Part shown: positions 11,426-20,809 of the stretch, piece by piece
How the letters are laid out: each line of letters begins with the position of its first letter
How positions within the stretch are numbered: position 1 is the stretch's first letter
Assembly (NCBI RefSeq): GCF_040869045.1
Contig: NC_090322.1
Location: forward strand, 169,212,672 to 169,276,671
Reading direction: 5' to 3'
DNA: 64,000 nt
Source of the DNA: Eurosta solidaginis
Taxonomy: Eukaryota; Arthropoda; Insecta; Diptera; Tephritidae
Notes under the pieces: generated by a model
What the model saw: only the letters and a program-made list of their open reading frames with translations
Told to the model about the DNA's origin: nothing
Databases searched by the model: none
Translations under genes and position numbers: made by a program

Positions 11426-11834
11426 ATGTGCCTCTCTCATGTATAATGCAACGGTCTATTATAGCAAGGTTACATGGTAATGATTAATTAGAATTTAACA
11501 AGACTAAATCTAATCCATTTTTTGTTTGTAACTTAGATTAATAATACCGGAACAGAAGTAAACATTTCTTTGTCGATAAATTAATCCCATTTACCATGAT
11601 CTGATGAAGCTTTCTGAGTGTATAATCAATTGAATATTATAAGCGAGAATAAATCAACACTGTTAAGTGTTCCACATTTTATTATTTCATTTGAAGCTTT
11701 GGATTCAATGCATTTTGGCAGTTTTAGTATCTTACCATGATTTCTGCTTTTTGTGCTGGCGATTACTGCACTCTGTTTTCATATCTGCTCACCGAGAGCA
11801 ATCTTAGACCTGACTAGCACTGCTGAAATGATAG
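11426..11834. other. Nothing recognised
   Basis: About 400 bases between the hAT and the RTE fragment with no gene, repeat or terminal structure that I can identify. Confidence 0.4.
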
Positions 11835-12306
11835 ATTTCCAGCGATCTACAAGTCGATCATTATACCTGTTCTAATATATGGCTCGTTATCATGGACGGC
11901 GTAAAGAGAAGATGGCGATGGCTCTTTTGGGCTTTCGAGAGAAGAGTTCTCCGAAAGATTTATGGTACTGTCCATGATGGTGACAGTTAGTTTCGAAGTA
12001 GGCATAATGATGAGCTATATGAGCTTTACGCAGATATGAATATAGTGCAGCGAATAAAACCCCAAAGGTCGTGTTATGCGAATGGACGAAATCACTTCGG
12101 TGAAGAAAGTATTTCAGTCGACACCGCAGTTTGGAAGCATGGAAAGTTGGAGACGACTACTGAGTTGGTAAGGCCAGGTGAAGGAAGACTTGACCTCACT
12201 TGGTTTTCTGAATTGGCGTCAATTATCGCGAAACAGGGATAGCTAGTGTGACTTGTTACGGAACGGTCAAAATCGCTTAGGGAGTTAAGCGCCAATTAAT
12301 GATGAT
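11835..12306 (+). pseudogene. RTE-type LINE, 3' end fragment
   Basis: The plus strand encodes IYKSIIIPVLIYGSLSW (from about 11846), the usual 'YK..I.PVL.YGSE.W' segment downstream of the RTE reverse transcriptase. Further similarity follows to the C-terminus (NDELYELYADMNIVQRIKPQR, frame-shifted) and to the 3' end GGGAGTTAAGCGCCAATTAA with a short ATG/ATGATG tail. It is 5' truncated and frame-broken. The same 3' end pattern occurs at 56600-56690. Confidence 0.75.
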
Positions 12307-12957
12307 ACAAAGGTTTACAAGAAGAGTAAAAAAAGCATCTCGATAGCAGTCTAGAGAAATTCCTATACTGGCAATGTTTTTATCTATCAGCCCAACAAAT
12401 TCCTTGGGCTCAATTCGCATTTTCTCACGTTAGGTAAATTTTTCTTCGAGCTTTGTTCCCGAAAGGACGGATATTCCTTTGTAAAATAGAAGACGGTGCC
12501 ACGCCAAATTTAAAAAGTTTCAATGTTTTCGCTTTTATAAATTTTAAATTTTTTTTAAAAACATTTTTACAGTATTTCTGAAACTCTGAAAAGTATGATT
12601 TCGTAGTCCCGCCCATCACTTATAGAAATTGGTAATCTCGACATTTAAATTACACATCTAAGTTTTATATTTTATTAGCCTCGTATCAAATCAATAATCG
12701 CCTTTAAGTGACGGATGTATCTCAAAACTTCTTAAATTATTAGTAAAAGAGAAAAACTTAACTTAAACTATGTGTCAGAATAAACTAAAAAGGTCCCAAC
12801 CGTCACTCTGGAATACTCCACTAGCTTTTGTTTTAAACTCAGTCACATTTAGCTGAAAAGTCAGATAGATCTTTTTTGATAGAGGTTTTTGCACAGGAAA
12901 GGAAGCGTTCGATTTTTGGATGTAGCATTTATGTTGAACCAAGTTCAGAACATGTCG
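12307..12957. other. Diverged repeat DNA, no gene
   Basis: Contains GGTGCCACGCC and GTCCCGCCCATCACTT blocks like those within repeats A and the Helitron interior, but too decayed to assign. Nothing else recognised. Confidence 0.35.
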
Positions 12958-13191
12958 CACAGTGCTCTAGGGAGCATATCTAGCTCGAATTTATTCAAAA
13001 ATTTATTAGTCCTGTATTTAATTTTTATTTGTGTTACTAATAATCAAAACGGGACACATTATAAAACAGAAAATATTTTATATAAAAGCTGTTTTTGTGC
13101 TACTAACAGACGTGCTCGAAAAGTATATATCAGCAAAGTCAGCGCGCGTATCGTTTAGATGTCTTATGCAATTTTTCGTAATATCATATAT

Positions 13192-13679
13192 TGTGGCGAA
13201 TGTTGACATCACTAGGCTGTTAGTAAATAACCACGCAACAACAAAAACCACACTTGTATACATGAACACTTCAATCATCATTTACACACCAACATACATG
13301 GAAGGCAACGAGAAGTGATATATCTCATCTCACACACGCACATGTAGTCATCAGCTGAAGTAGTTACTCACGTTACAAACGCATATAGCTCAATTACCAA
13401 GCATGAGGTACAAGTGTTCGCGAAATTACTAGACCTTAGGAGAAATGGATGCACGAGGAAACCGAGAGTATAAAAGCAGCGCAAGCTGAGTAATAACTAA
13501 TCAGTTTGATTTAAACATGCTATTGGTTGTTAAGTATAATTGTGAAGTACTACTCCCAAAGTAATCTAAATAAAGACCAGTTTGCAATACTAAATATTGA
13601 AGTGATTTATTCAACAGTTTAGCGATTCGAACGTTAGCAGGAGGTTTCAAATAAGTGGAATTTACTTAAATTCGTTACA
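13192..13679 (+). mobile_element. Solo LTR, 488 bp
   Basis: Starts TGTGGCGAATGTTGAC and ends CGTTACA, flanked by a 4-bp duplication ATAT (13188-13191, 13680-13683), as for Ty3/Gypsy-type integration. It contains GTATAAAAGCAGCGC (promoter-like), an ATCAGTT initiator-like site and AATAAAGACC as polyadenylation signal. The last 120 bases (TTATTCAACAGTTTAGCGAT, GTTAGCAG) match the end of the LTR at 17252-17930, so it is a related family. Confidence 0.85.
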
Positions 13680-13720
13680 ATATATTTCTTAAATGACCGT
13701 GTATTTTTTTAGTCTATGTC

Positions 13721-14341
13721 ATGGAACAAGTATCTGAAGGTAAGCTATATAGTTTTCTATTACAAGGAACAAATTTCTAATTTTTTTAACATAGCTTATA
13801 AACAATCAAATTCTAAAATTAAATTGCGAACATTTGCAATCTTTTAAAAAATTACAGGTGTTTGCATGTATGAAAAATGATGAAAAGAAAAATAGCTGAA
13901 CTATTTAGCTACACGTGTCAATATAAATAAAGTCCTACAGCGATAGCCTAAACATTTCACGTATTTTTTTGCAGGTTACCCTCACGCAATTACCGCATAG
14001 AGCTTTTTATGAGTGGCCTACAACACTATGTTTTTGAAAAACATAATATTATTGGACATAATCGTTACGATTTGCTGGAAAAGTTTATTAAAAATGTGGA
14101 AATTCGGTGGAAAAATAGAAAGAAAAATGTAACCCATTTTCTTAAAAATAATAAGAATTGGTTATTGCCTACTATATCGTTTTACGTGGAAAGTAAGGAA
14201 TTTCAGCCCGATCCGTCAAAACGTGGAAGACCTAGGAAAAGTTTTAGTGAAAGTGGAAGTAGGGCCAAGCAAATCAAAGTTAGAGCATTAACGTCGTCTT
14301 CTACAACTGAAGAACTTTATATTTGTATTATTTGTACGTAA
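13721..14341 (+). pseudogene. RAG1-like transposase N-terminal region, copy 1
   Basis: Exon 1 (13721-13739, ATG GAA CAA...) ends at a GTAAGC donor; the acceptor TTTTTTTGCAG puts exon 2 at 13975. The same small-exon layout occurs at 62384. Exon 2 has an open frame from 14009: LQHYVFEKHNIIGHNRYDLL, a Trp/Lys-rich helix region, then SKRGRPRKSFSESGSRAKQ, the last part shared with copy 2. The frame from exon 1 meets a stop at about 13999, so a one-base shift separates it from the 14009 frame. The catalytic region is missing because the Helitron boundary follows at 14359. Confidence 0.6.
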
Positions 14342-14358
14342 CTCCCTTTTATAACATA

Positions 14359-15860
14359 CTAGCTTTTCCCGGCGTACGTTGTAACGTCCAAGATCGAATG
14401 AATGTTGCGTTATTTTTTCTGTTTTGTTTGTTGATAATTTAGTTTATTTTTCTGTAACTTGAATTGAATTATGTACGCATATTTGGTGAAATTTTCGTTT
14501 AAAACATTTAGTTATTGTGTCTTATTGTAATGCAAGTGGGTACACAATATTTTTGGTTTTTTCGTTCGTTGCAAAGATAAAAAAATTTTTTGGCGTTCCA
14601 ATTCTAGAGCAAGCAACATGTAGCTGGCCATGGGAAAAGCATGGACTCTCTAAATTTAATCCTGCACAAGTAAGCGATTGTGCTTTGCTGATTGTAATTG
14701 TTAAAGCAAGGCGTACAGGAAACTGTAAAGGCTTAAAATTGAATGGCAAATCTGCAGGAATCATTGGGATCCGTGGTATGAGCACATCTTCACCTTTGCT
14801 CTTATCGCTGATGATTGTTGCTTCGATTACATTCAGCATTAATTTCTTAACGCAAAGTCTGGTTCCATTGCACAATTTTGGTGGATCTAAATTCCGAAGA
14901 AGCAAGATTGGTGAGCCAATTTTCAAAGCTAATATATGCGCAGGCGTTCCAGGTGGTTCTAAAGAGTTTAGAAATTCAATTGAATAATTCACAATTTCAT
15001 CTTCATCTGTAACTGTGTCGATCGATTTATATTTAGGAATTTGTTTTTGGATGCGATCATTGATTTTGTTAACATGATCATTTTTGGGAGCTAAGGTTGC
15101 TCGTTCACACAGCAGAAAAAAAATTTTATTCAAAATTCTTAATTGTGAAATATGAAAAACCTTCGTCTTGATCGAAGGAACCTATAGCCAAAATTTGGTG
15201 ATGATTGAAGTGTGGGAAATACGTTTCTATAGTGAACACACACACAGAATTAGATTTTTATAGAAGATGTAGATAGACTGAAGCTAACAAATTTTCTTAA
15301 CGGAGGCAGATTACTAAGCGTCCAAAAGGAATAACAGCCAAACTCAACAATACAGTCAAACTTTAGGTGTTAAAATAATCTGGGTTTGTACAGCACCCAC
15401 AGTTCTGAAAAATCCCATTTGTAGGGAAGATGCCACGCCCCTTTTTTCCCAATTCCACATTTTACTGGAGGTGTTAGGACTTTACGTCATATAGCTCCTT
15501 CCCAATTTTCATTATCCTACCATTACTACATCCAGAGATACGCAGTATGATATACTCCATTTGTATGGGAGGTGCCACGCCCCCTCTCTCCAAATTCCAC
15601 ATTTTTTTGGTGGTGTTGGGGATTGACTTCATATAACTCCTTACTGAATTTCAATGTTCTGGCATGTATACCTTCAGAGTTATGCAGTACCAAAGATTCC
15701 ATTTGTATGGGAGGTGCCACGCCCCTTTTAAATATCGAAATTATTTTTAGCCTAAAATCTTCGTGTTGATCGAAGGAACCTATGGCCAAAATTTGGTGCT
15801 GATTGAAGTGTGGGGAATACGTTTCCATAGTGAACACACACACACAGAATTTGATTTTTA
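14359..15860 (-). mobile_element. Helitron, minus strand, 5' end truncated
   Basis: On the minus strand the element ends at 14359 in CCGGGAAAAGCTAG followed by T, the CTAG|T end typical of Helitrons. A GTTACAACGTACGCCGG block precedes it, as in the copy at 43602-45060. The 5' side shows two terminus-like segments: one at about 15180-15277 (TC at 15277) and one at about 15755-15860, both with the (GT)n-rich leader and GGTTCCTTCGATC. The outer TC start is lost where the sequence passes into the tandem-array element. Confidence 0.8.
14522..15133 (-). pseudogene. Helitron PIF1-like helicase, C-terminal 203 residues
   Basis: An uninterrupted frame that covers the C-terminal portion of a Rep/helicase protein. 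It includes [20 protein letters not shown] (residues about 81-100), the NGTRL segment, the [12 protein letters not shown] stretch (motif V-like, about 145-156) and [13 protein letters not shown] (motif VI, about 169-181). The Rep (HUH) endonuclease and the first helicase motifs are absent, so the element depends on a partner. The 44330-44899 copy is similar but more damaged. Confidence 0.85.
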
Positions 15861-16740
15861 AACGGTTGGCTGGCACGAATTTTGTAATTAAAATTTAAGT
15901 AACTTCCAGATAAGCTGAAACTTGGAATATAGTTCCGAACCCGATCACAATGCAATAATAAGAAAAAAATCGCCGCTAGGTGGCGCAAGGATCCAGATAT
16001 TCACAAAAATCGTATTTGTGGTTGATTTGGCTCATATTTGGAACACATAATACATACAAGACGGCCAGCGTGGTGTGATGGTAGCGTGCTCCGCCTAAGG
16101 CGGGCAAAGCAACATCAAAATTTTAGAATTAAGGTTTTTCAATTAGAAACAAACTTTTCTAAGCGGGGTCGCCCCTCGGCAGTGTTTGGAAAGCGCTCCG
16201 GGTGTATTTCTGCCATGAAAAACTTTCAGTGAAAACTCATCTGCCTTGCAGATGCCGTTCGGAGTCGGCATAAAACATGTAGGTCCCGTCCGGAAAATTT
16301 GTAGGGAAAATCAAGAGGAGCACGACACAAATTGGAAGAGAAGCTCGGCCTTAGATCTCTTCGGAGGTTATCGCGCCTTACATTTATTTTTGTTTTTAAT
16401 ACATACAAGAATAGAAAGTGATCTATGAAAAAAATAGCCGCTAGGTGGCGCAAGGATCGAGATATTCACAAAAATCGTATTTGTGGTCCGATTTGGTTCA
16501 TATTTGGAACACATAATACATACAAGAATAGAAAGCGACCTATGAAAAAAATCGTAGCTAGGTGGCGCAAGGATCGAGATATTCACAAAAATCGTATTTG
16601 TGGTCCGATTTGGCTCATATTTGGAACACATAATACATACAAGAATAGAAAGCGATCTATAAAAAAACGCCGCTAGGTGGCGCAAAGATCGAGATATTCA
16701 AAAGAATCGTATTTGTGGTCCGATTTGGCCCATATTTGGA
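15861..16740 (+). repeat. 116-bp tandem array, copy 2, split by a SINE
   Basis: Same leader and units as 3625-4020. CTAGGTGGCGCAAGGATCGA-type motifs start at 15976, 16441, 16558 and 16673. Subtracting the 349-bp SINE plus duplication from the first interval gives 116, matching the neighbouring periods of 117 and 115. The array leads into a PIF1 tail at 16809. The left end abuts the truncated Helitron 5' end. Confidence 0.9.
16061..16396 (+). mobile_element. tRNA-derived SINE, copy 2, with 13-bp duplication
   Basis: Inserted in the tandem array with a perfect 13-bp target duplication TAATACATACAAG (16048-16060 and 16397-16409). The A-box region GTGTGATGGTAGCGTGCTCC is intact. The B-box is damaged: the sequence jumps from GCCTAAGG to CGGGCAAAGC. 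The body ends CGCGCCTTACATTTATTTTTG. Confidence 0.95.
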
Positions 16741-16808
16741 ACAAATATTACATACAGTCCGGTAGAAGTAACATCAAAATATTTTGGAGTTGGAGGAGGG
16801 ACAAGCAA

Positions 16809-16955
16809 GCATACGTAGCGCAGAGTCGAGTAAAGTCTTTGGAAGGATTATGTATTGAGGACTTAGATTGTAACATGTCAGGAGGGAGTCCTTGTACTGA
16901 GTTACTAAATGAACTAAATAGAATGAGAAATAATAGGCAATTAAATAAAGACTAA
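16809..16955 (+). pseudogene. PIF1-like helicase C-terminal tail (copy 2)
   Basis: 49 codons starting AYVAQSRVKSLEGLCIEDLD and ending in TAA at 16953. Same motif VI-to-C-terminus fragment as 4057-4209; one KL pair is missing and the following residues vary. The tail stays open in both copies, which may mean recent spread rather than function. Confidence 0.65.
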
Positions 16956-17251
16956 AAACTTGAATAAAGTAACGTCAACAGATTTATAACCAACTTTTAT
17001 GACAAAAATGTTGTTAGATAGAAAATGCAGCAATTTTGTTGATTAGAAGACGTGATGCCTTAATGTGTTTCATACTTCGGTGAATTTAAACTTCTAGAAA
17101 ATTTTGTTTAAATAAAGTAACTGCAGGCAGTTGTCTAATCGTTAGCACTCTTATTATAAGGATATTTCTAAAATGGTGCATGAAAAAGGTTGTTTTAATG
17201 CTAACAATATTAAAAACCGACCGTGTAATTGGTTGGCAAACATTAACGTAT
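16956..17251. other. Spacer, nothing recognised
   Basis: AT-rich spacer between the array element and the LTR. Confidence 0.4.
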
Positions 17252-17930
17252 TGTCACGGATATTAGCATCACTAAGTTATCCCATCACTAAGGCGATGCT
17301 AAGGCCACGATAAGCAGTATTTACGTCAATAATCAAATCATGTATACACCTATATAAAGCAGCCGAAATAAGTCGCACACAGATGCATTTACTTATACGC
17401 CTATGTATGCGCGAGAGACTGTAAACTACAAACATTCACATCAATAATTCAATCATTATGTATCTACATAAACGAATAAATAATTGCGTCTACACATATG
17501 TACGTATACGAGCAGCGGAGCGGCAATGCACAAACGCATGCATATATCTTATCTTAGTTGTCACAAGAGAGAGCAATAATTTGTGCACGTAGTTGTGGCT
17601 GGCGATTTTGTAGCCGAAACAAACTAGTAAGTTCTGGAAATCGAAGAGCCTAGAAGTATGCAGCGTAAACTATAAAAGCGGGGCAGGCGAGTAAGAAGTA
17701 ATTCAGTTTAATTAAGCACGCGATCTGGCGGCCAATAGTAGAGTTTCATTTGAGTTATCAATCAGTTTGGTTATTAAGCCATCGAGTAGCAAAGTATAAG
17801 TGTATTGTGAAGTACTTTAATAAAGGCCATTTTTCCATTATTCAATATTGCAGTTATTTATTCAACAGTTTAGTGATTCGAACTTAGCAGAGGATTGTAA
17901 ATAAGGGGATTTGCAAGTAAAATCGTTACA
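17252..17930 (+). mobile_element. 5' LTR of a gypsy-like retrotransposon, 679 bp
   Basis: Begins TGTCACGGATATTAGC and ends TCGTTACA. Within it are TATAAAAG (17671-17678), a TTCAGTTT initiator-like site about 30 bases on, and AATAAA (17819-17824). Immediately downstream, TGGTGTCAGAAG from 17933 sits where a tRNA primer-binding site is expected, followed by gag. No 3' LTR is in the window, so the element is truncated. The 3' part of the LTR matches the solo LTR at 13192-13679. Confidence 0.85.
17671..17678 (+). promoter_or_regulatory. TATA box in LTR
   Basis: TATAAAAG followed about 30 bases later by an initiator-like TCAGTTT; the solo LTR has the same arrangement. Confidence 0.6.
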
Positions 17931-17981
17931 ATTGGTGTCAGAAGAGGAATTGTTGAATATATTTCAGAAGGCAACAAGGAT

Positions 17982-18591
17982 ATGGCAAAGTTCAGTGAAT
18001 TGAAGATCCAGCAACTGAAGGAGTTGGAGAGCCGTGGATTGAATACAAGCGGCGTTAAACTCGAACTTCAGGCACGGCTACGAGAGGCAATGGAAGCAGA
18101 AGGAATTGATGTGGAAGAGTATGTCTTTCACCTTGATGGCGAGGAGACAACAAAAATTGAAGAGAAAAACGAAACATCGCAGACGGTTACCAGCACAGAC
18201 TTGAACATGATATTGGCTGCAATATCTGCACAAACATCGACAGTAGCATCAATGTCGTCGCAATTGGCATCCGAACTAGAAGCGCAAGAGGCACGTATAA
18301 CAGAAATGTCATCGCAAATATCCACCAACATGTCATCTCAACTAGAAGAACAGAAAACGTATATGTCATATCAACTAGAAGAACAGAAAACGTATATGTC
18401 ATCACAGATGGAATCCCAAGAGACACGAATAACATCGAAGATTGAAGCACAGGAAACACAAATTTCTTCACAACTGGAAGAACAGAAGACGTATATGGTA
18501 TCCCAACTAGAATCGCAGGAAACCCGTATAACATCACAATTGGAAGAACAGAAGACATACTTGGCATCTCAACTGGAAGCGCAAGAGGCAC
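17982..18591 (+). pseudogene. LTR-retrotransposon gag-like protein, truncated, SAP domain plus hendecads
   Basis: ATG at 17982, 51 bases after the LTR. Residues about 3-40 (FSELKIQQLKELESRGL...) fit a SAP motif, a small helical nucleic-acid-binding fold. From about residue 95 to 203 the protein is built of 11-residue repeats such as SSQLEEQKTYM and SSQMESQETRI, predicted as a long coiled coil. Native sequence stops at about residue 203; the reading then runs 20 codons into antisense LINE sequence. No capsid, zinc knuckle or pol is present. Confidence 0.75.
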
Positions 18592-20140
18592 CCTCGGTAG
18601 GCCGAGATACAGTAAGTACCTTCCAATTCAGTGTCGGTATGTTCGGATTCTGATTCTGCAGAAGTCGTAGTGTATCCTCCGACTTCATCCCGCATGGTAT
18701 CCATACCTTAACTTTTGGTACCGTTGGGGATTTGCGCTTTATCCACCACCTCAAACCGCGCGTTCGTGCCTTGCCTTTGCAGGTTTCGAACCACTTTCTC
18801 CAGCCACCGCAAGCTCGCGATGTTGTCGCACGCTATCATCTTCACACCGTTATACCATCCCCCCGAATCAAAGGTTTGAAGGGGCTTACTTGGTTGTTCC
18901 CGCATCATCTTGAGCATTAAGCTAATAAGCTCCCTTTCCACAGATCTCCACCTTTCAGTAGTCATTTGTCCGAAACGACTGCTACGATCAACCAGCGCCA
19001 CAGTCAGTGACTGCTTTGTCATATCACTCGTTTTCTCGGGAAAAGCAGGAGTCTTAGTGTTATCTTCCTTTGGCACATTCGAGAAGCCGGAGTCTTAGCG
19101 TTAACTCCCTTTAACGCCTCCGAGAAAGCCGGAGTCTTAGCGTTATCTTCCTTTGGCTTATCTCCTACTTCCGTAGTTGGAACTTCCCTTTGACTCGCAG
19201 CTTTCGAGGTAGTTGCTACCTCGCTATTGGAGCCCATCTGTCTTACAGCTTTGGGGCTACTTGTCTTGTCTATGCGACTGCCCTGCCTCGCGGCTCTAGG
19301 ACTGGGTCCTTTCTGCCTCTTCAAAGCAGGCTTTGCGCCTTCCGCCGAACGTTGCCTCTTCATTCTGCCATTCGACGCTTCTTCCTCCTCGTACCGGTTG
19401 CAAAACCGAGGGTTTCTCGCAGCAAACCTTTTGAACTGCCTTCGACCTACTTCTACCGCTTCATGGGCCCATTCCAAGCGCTCGATCTCCACTTCTGTTG
19501 GGTCGACCACTGCTCCCAAGCGTTGTAAAATTCTTAGTGCTGCACGGTACTGCGGGAGAGCTCTTTTACTTCCTCTGCTCCGTATCCTTCTCCACTCTTC
19601 TACTCCGTTTTCATTTGTGTGCTTCTCCAACACGGAGTTCATTGAATCAGCACTACTCTCGCTCCCCGAGTCCGACGCATCGCTTAATTCGTATTTGTCG
19701 TCCTTGGATTGCGACTCAGTCCTCCTCTTTACATCGTCCTTATTACAATCAGGTAATGAGTCGTTGATCTTGGTCGTACTACCACCTGCCCAACAAGGCG
19801 GGCTCAGCGGTCCAGTATTATATACGGAGAAAGAACCATCCGCCACAGCAGCGCCCCTTACTGTGCTAAGGCCATAAATACTTCCCGAGGTGGCCCGGTA
19901 TCGGGAAGGCTCCGTTCGAATACACCCGAATTTATCCCCCGGCTGCAAATCGTCCAATAGGCACGGTCCGCATAACACCCTGGATTAGGGCGTTGGCAGT
20001 TCTTGGTAACCGACATCCCGCCGCCCTCATATGAGTCGAAACGGCGTAGATGTCAGTCCTAAACAGCTCCGCCTCATAGTCGGGCGCTACGGAGTTCGGC
20101 TAAGCCCTCATACCAACGACAAGGTGCCTACCCTAGTGAG
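18592..20140 (-). mobile_element. LOA-type LINE, 5' portion only
   Basis: Nearly identical to 31775-33323 and exactly the same length (1549 bp, single-base gains and losses cancel). It covers the LINE 5' end and most of ORF1, including the domain region at 18600-19030. A one-base loss near 19080 breaks ORF1. Unusually for a LINE copy, the 5' end is kept and the 3' part is missing; the 3' junction falls inside the gag repeats at 18591. Confidence 0.9.
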
Positions 20141-20809
20141 GGTAACATCACTGCAGGAAATGTACATAAATTTGTATTAGCAAGCAAACAAGCAAAAAAA
20201 AACTCTTTAGGTGCAATGAGTGGCAACATTACGTAATTTAAGCCAAAATTGTGTATCTTTTTATGCTTTCATCATCAGTCACTTTTCTTCGCTTTTCTTG
20301 TCACGTTGCTGCTGTTGAAATGTCTGTTTTTCGTCTCTAATGTGTTCTATTTTTGTTATAGAGTTCGCTAGCTCAAATGTGTTTTTAGAGGGAAAACGAG
20401 TTAATGCATGTAATTCTTTTTATTTCAATGACGAATGCAATATTTTTAGATCAACAATTTATTTTAATTTTAAGTACTAGCAAACCTTCTAAAACGAAAT
20501 TGAATTTTATACAACAAAATACTTGAGAATCAAGTTTTGAACGAATTTTACTTATTGGCATATATAACAGTTGCGAAGTCATTGCCCAGAACAAAGGCTG
20601 AGGCGAAAGAGGAGAAGTCAGAAAAAAGATATCTACTTTAGCAGTACATCAGCAGCTGGGTTATCACCATATTCTTCCTACCGATTCTTGAAAATGAAGA
20701 AAAAATGGGATGGATTTTGCGCCATAGAAACGATTCCCCTGATATAGACAAGTAATTTTTTCAAAAAATTTTATAAAAAAAATTGAAACTCAGTCCAACT
20801 GAAAGTTAA
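20141..20809. other. AT-rich stretch, nothing recognised
   Basis: No gene or repeat assigned. If the LINE fragment lies within the LTR element, the first bases (GGTAACATCACTGCAGG) could be leftover gag, since gag repeats contain ATAACATCACA, but this is weak. Confidence 0.35.

Larger units (their letters stand above)
12958..14358 (+). mobile_element. RAG1/Transib-like element, copy 1 (5' part)
   Basis: The left end begins CACAGTG at 12958. The next 40 bases and the 5' untranslated region align with the element starting at 62119: GAATTT.ATTCAAAAATT at the same distance, and a GCGCG-centred block before the start codon. A solo LTR (13192-13679) sits in the leader. The coding part is truncated at 14358 by the Helitron. 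The right end was not found. Confidence 0.65.

Noticed and set aside
13075..13318. Open frames on both strands around the solo LTR
   Set aside because: They cross the LTR boundary at 13192 and have no homology signal.
18128..18591. Minus-strand open frames across the gag repeats
   Set aside because: Antisense reading of the 33-bp repeat; it stays open only because of the repeat's codon pattern.
19190..19877. Plus-strand open frames of up to 216 codons, repeated at 32410-33060
   Set aside because: They are antisense shadows of the LINE ORF1, whose minus-strand frame has the domain evidence.
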